NCBI GenBank assembly: GCA_036898135.1
Contig: JBAHVR010000292.1
Location: 127,501 to 191,500 of the forward strand
DNA length: 64,000 bases
Source of the DNA: Oncomelania hupensis
Taxonomy: Eukaryota; Mollusca; Gastropoda; Littorinimorpha; Pomatiopsidae
Direction of reading: 5' to 3'
Shown: positions 34,936-45,706 of the stretch, one piece after another
Layout: every line of letters begins with the position of its first letter
How positions within the stretch are numbered: position 1 is the first letter of the stretch
Notes under the pieces: model-generated
Told to the model about the DNA's origin: nothing
The model's database searches: none
The model's input: only the letters and a program-made list of their open reading frames with translations
Position numbers and translations under genes: made by a program

Positions 34936-35743
34936 ATTTATATTTTATGATTTACTTGCTAGAAATATAATATTGAAATTAATTTTGTAAATGCATAAAA
35001 TATTTTCATAAATTGATAAATGTAATTTTCTGTCAGACCGGAAACGGGATTGCTTCAGAGAAAAATAAGATTATATTATAGTTCAGCTATTTATTATTTT
35101 GTTACTCTCTAGGACTTATAGTTTTCTTGAATATAGTTTTCTTGAATTCCGTTTTAACTATTATTCTACTACTTTGAGTGAGAAAGAAGAGAACCATAAA
35201 ATTAGCAAAACACATATTGGCGTTGTGTTCCCACTGTTGTATATTTCACGTCTTCAGTGTTTCAACTTTATCTGTCTCAACTTGTGTAATTGTATCAGAA
35301 AGGCCTTTTGATGAATGCGGGTATACGTGAAATTGGAACATTAAAACTGTTTACAAACTAATATCAAGTTTGTAGGAATCTTCTGAGAATAAAGCTAATT
35401 ATTTTATAATACGCATGAGAAGTTTTTGACATAAAGCAGTCTTCTTGCCTGAAAGAAACCGGCAGGCGCAGAGTTATCAAGTCACTGTTTATTTAGGCTG
35501 GAGAAACGGGCTTTCAGTCCTTGCTATAACTGGAGAAACTGGCATTTACTCCTTTTTAATGTATACATACATATAATGGCACTCTAAATGAAGTAACAAA
35601 ATGTTGCAATCCGGTGACGTGACAATCACTCAACGTCAGTAGACAAAACATTGCGCAATTGCGCATCATCCTCTCTTTTCAATGTCAGCGATCCTTTTCA
35701 GTAGATTTGCAAGGGTTTAACATAAAAGTAAAAACTGCACTTT
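34936..35743. other. No gene recognised
   Basis: AT-rich flank of the LINE, possibly 3' flank of the minus-strand gene whose last exon ends at 35966. The 70-codon ORF at 35099-35311 is unrecognised. Confidence 0.5.
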
Positions 35744-35965
35744 AGGTCATTCTAAACAGTGCCGCAGGTGGGTCATTCTAAACAGTGCCGCAGGTGGGTC
35801 ATTCTAAACAGTGCCGCAGGTGGGTCATTCTAAACAGGTGTATCATGCTTAGCAGGAGCAGCGGGTGGGTCATTCTAAACAGGTGCAACCGATGGGTCAT
35901 TTTTAACAGTGCAGCAGTTTCATCATTTTTCATAAGGCAAAGCAGATCCGTCATTCTAAACAGGT
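35744..35965. repeat. 26-bp minisatellite beside a last exon
   Basis: About eight units with consensus ggtcattctaaacagtgccgcagg. The first units are exact and later ones diverge. On the minus strand it starts directly after the stop codon of the exon at 35966, so it would form the start of that gene's 3' UTR. Confidence 0.9.
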
Positions 35966-36429
35966 TTAGGTAGTCCCCTTTGAAAAGGAAAAGCAGCTGG
36001 TTTTCTGTTTCTTCAGTGCAGATTTCTTCAAATATGTGTACGGCTCGCGGTCATCATCATCGTTCAAGGCAGGGTCAAGGGCGTCGTAGTGATGGATCTC
36101 TGTGTATTCATTCTGTCCATTCTCACCAGCATCGACAGTAGCGGCACTGCGCTCAGATGGCACAGTATCAACGTCTCCGGTGTCGCCAGACGTAGGTGGC
36201 CTAACTGCAGCGGCAGCATGGTGGCTTACAGGGTGAAGATAGTCACCACCAGAGATAGGACGCTTAACAGCAGCGGTATTGAGGTATATAGGGTGATGGT
36301 AGCCATCGTCACCTCTAGGAATGATTTCGTAGTGAGACTCTTCATCTATGACATATGCCCTATTTAGGTGATCTGATCTGTTGAGGTTATCTCCCCCTGT
36401 TAGGTTGTCAGCTCTGCGTACCGCATTGC
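35966..36429 (-). CDS. Last exon of a probable membrane receptor: tyrosine-motif tail
   Basis: The minus strand has a good acceptor (tgtttttcag|gc) at 36430, then about 154 codons to TAA at 35968-35966. The exon starts in phase 1. The peptide is hydrophilic, has no predicted fold, and carries spaced tyrosines in SH2- or adaptor-like settings: SHYEIIP, YHHPIYLN, GGDYLHPV, NEYTEIHHYDALDP and REPYTYLKKS. Such tails are common at the C-terminus of invertebrate Ig, EGF or scavenger-type receptors. The extracellular and membrane exons would be to the right (above 36.4 kb), where transposons now dominate. The intact frame and splice site suggest a real host exon. The identity of the receptor is unknown. 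Confidence 0.6.
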
Positions 36430-36792
36430 CTGAAAAACATGTATTGACACGGATAATGACATGCCACGGTGAAACTGCAAAGAGTAGAATACACAAATTC
36501 GCAAGGCAGGCTTTTCATTCATTGGTATTCTGTATAAAATGTAAAAATGCATGCACACATAACACTCTTCAAATATAAAGCACTCGTATCTCCCCTTACA
36601 TATACCTTTCGTTTTATATTATGAAACTACCATTATTTAACATAAGAGTGCACATCATATCACATGTAAACATATGCATTACATTATAGCAATTGTATCA
36701 TAAACAAAAGTGCACCAAGCAGCATCCCCTTCACACACACAACCGCTGCCAAACCAATATCTCAATGAGCATAATTGATCATGGTAACTGCA
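36430..36792. other. Intron-like flank, no gene recognised
   Basis: AT-rich and upstream of the receptor-tail exon on the minus strand; probably intron of that gene. Confidence 0.4.
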
Positions 36793-37142
36793 GTCATCTC
36801 CACCTTCCTATACGCTTGCGAAACATGGACCCTCACAGCAGATCTACAACGAAGAATACAAAGCCTGGAGATGAGGTGCTACAGAAGACTTCTGGGCATT
36901 TCCTATACCCAGCACATCACCAACAACGAAGTCCGACAGACCATTATACAAGCCTTTGGACAACACGATGACATGCTCACAGTGATGAAGAAACGGAAAC
37001 TCCGATGATATGGCCACGTCACCAGAGCATCAGGCCTTGCAAAAAACCATCCTGCAAGGCACGGCGCAAGGAGGCAGAAGAAGAGGGAGAAAGAAAAAGA
37101 GGTGGGTGGACAACATTCTAGAATGGACTGGTTTGACATTGA
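36793..37142 (+). mobile_element. RTE-like LINE copy 7, internal 3' fragment
   Basis: Matches the RT C-terminal region (LYACETWTLTADLQRR, the LLGISYTQHITN block and the EWTGLTL area) but stops at 37142 before the GGATA tail. Both ends are truncated. Confidence 0.8.
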
Positions 37143-37154
37143 AGGAAGGGTGTG

Positions 37155-37292
37155 CCGACATTTAAACACACGACCGATAATCACGCGACCCTTAAACACA
37201 GACACTTAATCACGCGTCAGATAAACACAGGGACAGATAATCACTGGATAGATAAACATATGAACAGATAATCACAGCGACAGATTAACACT
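37155..37292. repeat. 15-16-bp tandem repeat alternating taaacac and taatcac
   Basis: About nine units of the form TAAWCAC-nnn-GACAGA, alternating taaacac and taatcac. It lies just before the MULE relic and could be a repetitive end of that element. No partner was found on the right side near 42 kb. Confidence 0.75.
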
Positions 37293-37464
37293 GGAATTAT
37301 TTATTACTTGATAAACAGTATTTAATTTTGTATTGGTTATATTGTATTGCATAGTTAAAAAGTGAGTATAGTTCAAAGAAACCTAGTAGAAATCTAGTAG
37401 TTAGTAGAGATCAAAGTTACAGATTTCAATTGAAAAAGATATTTATTTTCTGGCTACTGGTTGA

Positions 37465-38190
37465 TATGGCGACACACGCAAATTCTGCCCCTTTTGGTAT
37501 TTCAACAAGGGGACGTCCAACAGTAATAAAAATGTTTAGTATGTTAAAGTGAGTGAGAATAAGAATGGAGAAATTTATTAGCGTTGTAAAATGAATCAGA
37601 GTTACAAGTGTAATGCTCATTTGAAGACATTAGGAGATCGAATCGTCAGCAACAAAGATCAAGAACACACTCATCAAGGAAACCTCGCAACATCACTCGC
37701 TCGTCTTGCTGTCGGTAAAATGAAGGAAAAGATGGAAGAAACATCTGCAACGCCGGCTGCAGTTGTAGGAATAGTTTCTCGTCAACTGGAAAATCATGTT
37801 CTGCAGGCGTTACCGAAACGAGCAACGCTCGCTCGAAGTCTTCAACGCCACAGAAAAGCTGCACAGACTGACAACGACGAAGGAGCTGTTTTGCCGCCTC
37901 CTCCATCTGACACAAATTTTGACGTTCTACAATGGTTTGCGGATATGCATGATCCTGTACGACTCTGGAAGAGATGGGGACCAAGTGCTCATCTTTGGAA
38001 GCAACGATTTGCTTGATGGACTTGCAGGAGCAAAGTTATGGTTTGCAGATGGAACGTTCAAGGTTGTTCCTTCAATATTCTTCCAGCTGTACTGTACACC
38101 ATCCATTTCGAACTCATCCCTGGTGTCACAGGGCAGTCTGTGGTGGAAGAGCAGCAAGGGTTTGGGGGGGGTGTAATTGCGAGTTGCAAT
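37465..38190 (+). pseudogene. MULE transposase, N-terminal half with FLYWCH finger
   Basis: Reads STRGRP, then Y-stop-RCKMNQSYKCNAHLKT and HTHQG, a FLYWCH zinc finger in which the conserved Trp codon is TAG. Then come MKEKMEETSATPAAV, LPKRATLARSLQRHRK, a WGPSAHLWK region in shifted frames, and LWFADGTFKVVPSIFFQLY, the DGTFK block that starts the MULE catalytic domain. The main frame is 37591-38016, and at least two frameshifts follow. The rest of the domain is found at 41450, so the gene is split by about 3.2 kb. Confidence 0.72.
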
Positions 38191-38480
38191 GTGTTTGATT
38201 GCAATAGCCGAAAGCGTGCGGAACGTGACATAGCATTGCGCAGTGGTTAGGGCATTAGGAAAAGTACTCACTTCTTGGCAGAACGGTTTTGAGGGAGCTA
38301 CAGGAGAGACTTGTTGTCTAGTGCTCTGGGTTTTTTCTGTGGTGTAGGGTTAGACGGTTATCAACGAATTATGTTAACCAGTCTGGGAAAATACTAGTTA
38401 AAAAGGTTGCTGGTGTCTATGATGGTAATACTCAAAGTGGAGTACAGTTATAGAAAAGCAAGGTTTGTGGTAGTGTGATA
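38191..38480. other. Insertion flank, not assigned
   Basis: Lies between the MULE N-terminal half and the foldback element. No ORF or repeat was recognised; it may belong to an unidentified element together with 40691-41449. Confidence 0.35.
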
Positions 38481-38489
38481 GTTAGCGTG

Positions 38490-39494
38490 GGAGGTACCCT
38501 ATATGCCACGGGACCTATATGCCACGGGCGCTATATGCCACAGGCCCTATATGCCACGGGACCTATATGCCACAGGCCCTATATCCCACGTGCTGTTGTT
38601 GTTGTTTGTTGTTGGTGGTGGTGGTGGTGGTGCTCATATTGTTGTTGTTGTTGGCGGTGGTGGTGGTGGTGCTCACATTGTTGTTTAGGTTGCTGTTGTT
38701 GTGATGTTACTGTTGTCATTGTTGTTGATGTTGTTGTGTTGGTGGTGGTAATAGTAGTAGTTATACTATATATGCCACGGGCCCTAGACTATATGCCACG
38801 TGCACTATATGCCACAGGTCCGATATGACACTTTCTTATATAAAAATTATGTGTGTAAGCTATGCATGTTCGTGCTTTCTTTAATCTGGATTATCTCCAA
38901 GTGACATTAAACCTCTGTGTGTGTGTGTGTGAGAGAAAGTGTGTGTGTGTGTGCATGTGTTCATGCGTGCGTGTGTGTGTGTGTGTTAGACTGAGGACAG
39001 AGAGAGAGAGAGAGAGTGTGTGTGTGCGTGATTTATTTATCAATTTTATTCTGAAGCCTTATACTTCTTTTCTCAGATCATCGTGTAAGTAACAACTGTT
39101 ATTGTCACATATTTTATAAATTTATGAAAAAAAGACAAGAAGAATATAGGGCATCAAAATGTCAGGTGAAGTCACATCAACTGCACCCACTTCTCTCCAT
39201 GTTCAAAACTGAAGGAATCTAACTCTATAAATAAAGACAGCTAGATTAATTCTGGCTCTCTGCTGGCCTAAACCAGTCAGGTAAAAGCTAAACTCACTTC
39301 GACTTTTGCAAGAAGAAGGAGTAGTAGGAAGAGGAGGAGGAGGACAAGAAGAAGAAAAAGAAGAAGAACAAGAAGAAGAACAAGAACAAGAAGAAGAACA
39401 AGAGGAATAAGAAGAAGAAGGAGATTGAAAAGAATATTTGAAACTAATATAATTATTTGATGCATTTAATTTTTATTATTTTAACAGAGAGAGA

Positions 39495-39554
<60 letters not shown>

Positions 39555-40409
39555 GACAGACAGAAAACAATTTTTGGTTAAATGTAAGTGGTTTGTTTTA
39601 AAGTTGACCAGTAAAAATTTTTTACAATGTTTTGTTAAACGTTAGATTTACGTCAGTTTGCTTATTGTAAAACCGTTATTGTAACGTTTATTCTAAACCA
39701 AAAGGAAACCTTATTCAAACGTTTTTAAAACTATTTTAAGTTAACGTTTTATAAAGATTTAATGAGATTTCAGCTATGTCCTAAAATTTTAAAACGTTCT
39801 TTGGACAATTTATGAAACTCATCTTAAACGTTTTAGAACCATTTAATTAATGTAAACTTGCTTTACTTTGCAATTTATTCTTTTTTCAAACTGAAAAAAA
39901 GCTTTTTTCCAATGGGGGGAAATTGCTTTGTTTTTGCATACAGTTTTCATTTGATGTTTGATGTTTGTTGTTCTCTGTCTGACCGTTTGTGGACAGTCTG
40001 ACCTTAGATTTTGTGTGCGGCTTAATTGTGACTGTCCATAATCCTCCCAGAGTTTAAGGTTACAGCTAGGTCACCATGGTCAAAACATGACCTTGGGCTT
40101 TTCTCTGGTGTTTGTGGACTGACTGACCCGAGATTTTGCTTGTGGGTTAGTACTTACTGTCACAAGATCCTTCCAAAAGTTCAAGGTCACTGCTAGGTCA
40201 TAAAATTCAAAACATCTTGAGCTTTCTAAGAAAACATTTGTGCTTGGAAGTTCCTTTAGTCGAAGGCCACCTTTATGGGGTGTACTGGTCCCTTTTGGAG
40301 CAGCTCTTGCTTGTACTGCTGTTGTTGCTACTATTACTACTACTACTACTACTGCTGTTGCGGCTACTGCTACTATTGCTGTTGCTGCTACATCTACTAC
40401 TACTGCTAT

Positions 40410-40444
<35 letters not shown>

Positions 40445-40681
40445 ACATAACAAAATCAACAACAATGACAACAATAACATCACAACAACAACAATAACCT
40501 AAACAACAATGTGAGCACCACCACCACCCCCAACAACAACAACAACAACAACAACAATAACAGCACGTGGCATATAGGGCCAGTGGCATATAGGTCCCGT
40601 GGCATATAGAACGTGGCATATAGGGCCTGTGGCATATAGGTCCCGTGGCATATAGGTCCCGTGGCATATAGAACCCTACCC
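38490..40681. mobile_element. Foldback element with minisatellite arms
   Basis: 2192 bp flanked by the 9-bp duplication gttagcgtg (38481-38489 and 40682-40690). The left end GGAGGTACCCTATATGCC matches the reverse complement of the right end in its CTATATGCCACGGGA part. Each end starts with six or seven copies of a 15-16-bp unit (ctatatgccacgggac), followed by a GTT/GGT-rich block repeated in inverse orientation (arms about 38490-38765 and 40415-40681). The centre has CA/TG, GAA and GA microsatellites but no ORF. A 9-bp duplication fits Mutator-like or FB-like transposition. A transposase in trans is needed. Confidence 0.75.
38916..39025. repeat. (TG)n and (GA)n tract inside the foldback
   Basis: Compound microsatellite. 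A (GAA)n-rich stretch at 39310-39425 and a (GA)n array at 39485-39563 also lie in the centre of the foldback. Confidence 0.9.
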
Positions 40682-40690
40682 GTTAGCGTG

Positions 40691-41449
40691 AGGTATTGTC
40701 CGCTGGAGAAACTACGCACTACAGATCCACCCTACACGGAGTTACTCGTAGGAGTGTGGTGGAAAAGGGCCACGGGTAGCAACTACATTCGGAGGAGGTT
40801 TACTTTCCTTACGTTCCGAGAACCTAGTGCTGGCTATGGGGTGTGGGTACGAGAGAAGTGTGTAAGAGAAGGAGAGGGTAAGAGTGGTTGCACGGTGGAA
40901 AGGCAGAGGGAAGGAAGTGAGCGTGTGGCGGAGAATGGAGGTGAGAAGGAGGTGAGGATGAGAGTGGTTGCTGTTGTTGTTGTGGTTGCCGGATGTGGAT
41001 AATGTGATGATGTTTATATGTGTTCAGTTGCAGCTATGCTCATCATTTCATTGCATTCTATAATTTCATTGTGTTATTATGGGATGTTTCATTGGGAGAG
41101 AGACAATAATAGCAAAGGGAAGTAAGCGAGGAAAGAGTCAACGGGGGAAGCGGACAGCAGTTGTGTCCCTTCGAGCATCGAAAGGAAGTTGTGAGAGAGA
41201 GAGGGGGGGGGGGGGGGGGGGGGGGGGGGACAGAGTTGAGCAAGCAGGATATTGACAATGCAACAAGCATGTTACTGGTTCGACATCGACTGATTGGGTT
41301 CGATGTCGTTCGACGTAGTGCAACATCGTCGACAGCACGCGATAAAGTGGATCGACCATCATCATCTCCATCTTTGTTGTCTGCGTTGTCATCTTCTTGT
41401 TCTCACCACCTCACCGTCATCGGTCGTGGCGGTGACACCTGGTAACAAT
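40691..41449. other. Unassigned stretch with long G run
   Basis: No gene recognised. A run of about 27 G at 41203-41229 follows a GA tract. The ORFs across it are compositional artefacts. Confidence 0.4.
41203..41229. repeat. Poly(G) run
   Basis: About 27 consecutive G bases; could form quadruplexes and is a likely place for length errors. Confidence 0.95.
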
Positions 41450-41990
41450 CCAGTTGCAGTCTATTTTCTGGTTCAGAATAAAGATCGACGGATGTACGAC
41501 ATCATCCTCCAACAACTGAAATGACTAATTCCGGCGGCCAATCCACAACGAATTCTAGTCGACTTCGAGGTGGCTGCGATGTCAGCAATTCAGGCAGCAT
41601 ATCCCTGGGCAGTCATCTCTGGCTGCTGTTTTCATCTCTGTCAAAGCATGCTAAGGTGAATGAAGTTGGGATGAAGCAGGCCTATGAAACTGATAACGTT
41701 GTTCGTGGAGTAGTCCGATGTATACCTGCATTAGCTCTTGTTCCTGAAGATGACCTCACGGAGGCTTTTGAGCTACTGGCAGATGACATTGGTGAAGTAC
41801 ACGAGGGAATGCCCGAGCTTCTGTCATATTTCGAACACACTTACATCCGTGAACGAAGACGGGCTGGAAGACGCGACAATTACGGACCAAGGTTATTCTA
41901 TATCCAACGTTGGAATCAACATTAAGCTGCAGCTGACGGTATTGCCCGAACAACAAACTCAGTAGAGGGATGGCACTACGGCCTTCAGTC
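41450..41990 (+). pseudogene. MULE transposase, C-terminal half
   Basis: Continues the MULE catalytic domain: PVAVYFLVQNKDRRMYDII, then LVDFEVAA (second catalytic Asp), AAYPWAVISGCCFHLCQSM (the GCxFH motif), then in the next frame RCIPALALVPEDDL, LLSYFEHTYIRERRR, QRWNQH and TTNSVEGWHYGLQSLL. One TGA and two frame changes break it. The order agrees with MULE/FLYWCH transposases of animals. With 37465-38190 it makes one element whose halves are separated by other insertions. Confidence 0.78.
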
Positions 41991-42265
41991 ATTGCTGAGA
42001 ACAGAAACTTTTGAAACTTTGAAAGTTGTCTTAATTAGGGATACAGATTTTAGACTAATGATACAGTCTAATCTTCCAATCCGTCCCTTAACAAATTAAC
42101 ATAGTAAAGAACTTTTAACTTTAACTTGGAAATCATAAAACTCACACATACACACATGCACTCTCACACATGCACACACAATCACACCAATATCTTCACA
42201 ATTATCTTTAAACAATTTTAGGCAACCAACCCGCTACCCTTCCCCCTCCATACCCAGTACCCTTA
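41991..42265. other. MULE 3' flank
   Basis: CA-rich stretch at 42130-42200. No terminal repeat of the MULE was identified. Confidence 0.4.
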
Positions 42266-42623
<358 letters not shown>

Positions 42624-42625
<2 letters not shown>

Positions 42626-43535
42626 TAGAGAACGGGATTTTTCCGGTATTTTTTAAAATTAAAATTAATTAATGGTTTTTGATTGGCTGGGATTCGGGAG
42701 CCAATGAGAGTAGACGTAATTCGAAATAGGGGATAAAATTAAGGAAAGTGGTGATCGCATACGAAACGGAACCGGACAAATGAGGAACAAAGGGAGGTGA
42801 GCAAGGGTAAAAACTAAAGAAGAATAAATAAAGTATCGGAGTCAAAGAATTGACGTTTCTATATATGTATGTCGTTATAGCGGCCTACTGGGAGCAAGAG
42901 TGGCTCCATCCAGTCCAAAACGAGGAAAAGGTGATCTCTGAGGCATCTGAGGGGGATCAGCCTTATTGTCACGTCTGTCCAAAGCCTACGGTGTCTACTT
43001 CGGGTGGACTGGAGTTCAACGTTCACTCCTCCGCCCGTCGACGTTCATCTTTTGTTGAATCGTCTCCGGCATCTGGTGCCAGCTTGTATGAACCATTGCT
43101 TCTCTCGAAACCGAAGGTACTGTTTTATTTTTTGTGTTTACGTTGGACCCAGAGCATGAGGACGCGGTTCGTTTGAGTTCTACAGTCTCTTCAGTCGATT
43201 AGACGTTTCAGAATCTACAGTGATGTTTGGGGATACTCGTTGAACGGTTTGGGATTTGTGTATAAAGTTTAATAGTGTCGAAGTATTTGTGTGAAAGAAT
43301 TAGAGTGGAAGTTTGATAAGAATTATTGTTGATTATATATATAAATTTTGAGAACGTGGAACGGATATCTGGTGTTGGTGTTTGTTTGTGTTGAGAAGAG
43401 TCCGTACGTTTGTGGGTGTGATAGTAAACAGAAAGAGTCTTACACGCATATTTATTTCGTTCTAGGAGTCAGATATATTTTGCATGCACTCAGGTAGTGT
43501 AAACAGGCACACACACTAAATATCCGTGCGTTACA
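42624..43535 (+). repeat. 5' LTR of element 2
   Basis: Starts TGTAGAGAACGGG, matching the 3' LTR start at 50483, and ends GCGTTACA. It is followed by tctggtgaccctgtt, a likely primer-binding site (43538 on). The 108-codon ORF at 42850-43176 inside the LTR has no known match. A poly(A)-type aataaa lies near 42823. Confidence 0.8.
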
Positions 43536-44195
43536 TCTGGTGACCCTGTTTTTTTCTCTGTGTTAGTAGTGTAGTTTAAAGGTTTATTAGGTCAATTCTT
43601 TCACATTATTGGGTATAGTTTGATTGTCTCCCTTGTTTGACTGTGAAGTGGTTTGTAACTTGTGACTGTGGATGTTTGCTGTTATTAAGTAGTGGTTTTT
43701 AGACCGTCTCCAGTTTCATGGTAGGGCGCTCCTGTATAGTTTCAGAGTTGCTCAAGGGCTTAGTGTCTTTTTCTACCTGTGGGGTCTATATTCTTTTTCA
43801 TTGCTCCTTCTACTGTCTTAGTATTCATTTGTTTACACTGGTTCTAATATTTGTGTTCTGTAGGCCTAACTTTGTGTGTGTGTGAATCAGTGAATGTATT
43901 AGTAGTTCCACGTTCTTATTTTATTATAGGTTAGTTACAAAGCCCCTTAGTGTTAATTTAATATTTGATATTTTTTATTCTTTGACTTTATTATAAATAA
44001 TTTTGAAATTATTGGTTGAATTCATTGTTCTTTAGTGTTAATATAATTCTTGATTTGTTCCTTCAACTTTATCATTAATAATTTTGCAATTGATTGTTGA
44101 AATTCTCTTTGCTTAGTGATGATATACTTCTTGTTTTTTTTTTTTATTTGAAACGTTATTATTAGAAATTTTGGAAGTATTTGTTGAATTTATTA
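43536..44195 (+). other. Leader of element 2, first part
   Basis: T-rich untranslated leader after the putative primer-binding site. Local imperfect repeats of an attgttgaattc-tttagtgtta type recur at 44010-44115 and again after the pogo insertion near 44990-45060. Confidence 0.55.
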
Positions 44196-44984
44196 CAGTG
44201 GAACCTCCGGTATCCGGCTCTCTGGTATACGACTCCCTCCGTTATGTGACCTGAAAACTTCTGACGGATTCACTTCCAATAATAAATGACCTCTGGTATG
44301 CGACAACCTCGTTTATGCGACCAGCGACCGTGTCTTAAGCGCTTTATACGACCCTCTTAGGGCAATTTAAAAGAGATATCAGTTAATTTGCTGTCTGTAC
44401 CTTTCGTTTTTTCTCTCATGTTAGTGTACGCATGCTGTTGTCTGCTATTTCCGGTTCGCAAATAAGGGACATTACTCGCTACACTGGCTGTCAAAATGGC
44501 GTCGCGCAAGAGGAACGTTTTGAGTTTGGCAGAGAGAATGAAAGTGATTGAAAGAAGTGAAAATGGGGAGAGTTGTTTGTCTATTGCAAGAAGTTTAGAC
44601 GTTGGGAAGACCCAAATTCAGCTCATCATAAAGGATAAGGAATCTGTGAAACTACGATGGGAGAGTGGAGAAAGTGGCAAAAAGGGAAACATCGAAATTG
44701 AGAGCTTCTGCACTGACAGACTTGGATGAACGAGTCTGGCAGTGGTTCGACTGTTTTCTATTTTTGAAGTTGTGAATAAAAGACAAAGCTAAAAATGAAA
44801 CATGTTTTACAGTTTCCTTTGTCAGAGAATACATGCTGGTGAGTGTAAAAATTATGACTACATACCCCTCCGAGCCTGACCCCTCTCCCCCCCACCCCAC
44901 CCCTTGTTTCCGGTATAAGACCACCTCTATTATAAGACCGTTTTTTCTCAGATTTTGGACGGTCGTATACCGGAGGTTCCACTG
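44196..44984 (+). mobile_element. pogo/Tigger-type DNA transposon, internally deleted
   Basis: 789 bp with inverted ends CAGTGGAACCTCCGGTAT at both termini and a TA target duplication (44194-44195 and 44985-44986), diagnostic of the Tc1/mariner-pogo group. It holds the N-terminal transposase exon only; the DDE catalytic part is absent. It lies in the leader of LTR element 2 and is therefore younger than it. Confidence 0.92.
44496..44729 (+). pseudogene. Tigger transposase N-terminal fragment (CENP-B-like HTH)
   Basis: 77 codons starting MASRKRNVLSLAERM, then the helix-turn-helix blocks SCLSIARSLDVGKTQIQ and IKDKESVKL, as in Tigger/Jerky/CENP-B proteins. A frameshift at the end moves to ALTDLDERVWQWF, after which the sequence stops with an aataaa near 44776. 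The second DNA-binding domain and catalytic DDE are deleted. It would bind transposon ends at most. Confidence 0.85.
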
Positions 44985-45706
44985 TATTGCTTAGTGTTGG
45001 TATAATTCATTATCTGTTTCTTTAACTTGAACATTAATAATTTTTGAAATTTTCTGTTGAATTGTTCCTTTGTTGTGTATATACATTTCAGTATTGATTG
45101 AACTTATTGTTTGACCTTACGTTTTTTATTTGAGTTAGTAATATTTGATTTGTTAATATTATTGCTGTTTAGCTTTGTTAGGTGTTAGTATCTGCCATAC
45201 TTGTTTCTATTTCATTATATTTACTAAGGTAGTGTTGACTTTGAGGTATTGACAAATTATTTTTTTTTTTGGGGGGGGGGAACAATTCATAGGGTTTAGA
45301 CATTTGAGGACTTAGATTAATTGAGCAGTGCCGTTATTGATTTAGTATTGAGTTATCTCAGACTATTGTTGATTATAAAAATAATTTATTTTTAAAAAAG
45401 GAAATTATAGTTGTTGATATTTGACTGTTCATACTTATCAGTTTATTGATTTGCTTTACTGCTATTTATTAGTTAGGTTTGTTAATATTTGATTGTTAGT
45501 ACTTCATCAGTTTATTGATTTGGTTTCCTGCTATTTGTTACTTAGGTTTGTTTCACTTTGAGTTTATTGTTGACTTAGCTTGGCTTGGGCTTTTGTTAGT
45601 TTTTATTTTTATCATTCTTTCTTGGGTATTCGGGACTTAGTGTATATATTGTAGTTTAGGTAGGTGCTGATTTTGATTTATATTAAAAAAAATTAAACTT
45701 TAAAAC
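44985..45706 (+). other. Leader of element 2, second part
   Basis: T-rich leader up to the gag ATG. A poly(T)-poly(G) stretch lies at 45261-45280, and repeats of ttgatatttgactgtt / ttaatatttgattgtt type occur at about 45415-45500. Confidence 0.55.

Noticed and set aside
37155..37292. CRISPR-like array
   Set aside because: Units are too short and adjoin without unique spacers; the window is eukaryotic.
38503..38704. MPRDLYATGPICH-type ORFs, also at 40480-40719
   Set aside because: Translation of the ctatatgccacgggac minisatellite; open frames result from the repeat.
42850..43176. 108-codon ORF in the 5' LTR of element 2
   Set aside because: Begins without an ATG context of note, lies in an LTR, no recognisable domain; cannot compare with the truncated 3' LTR.
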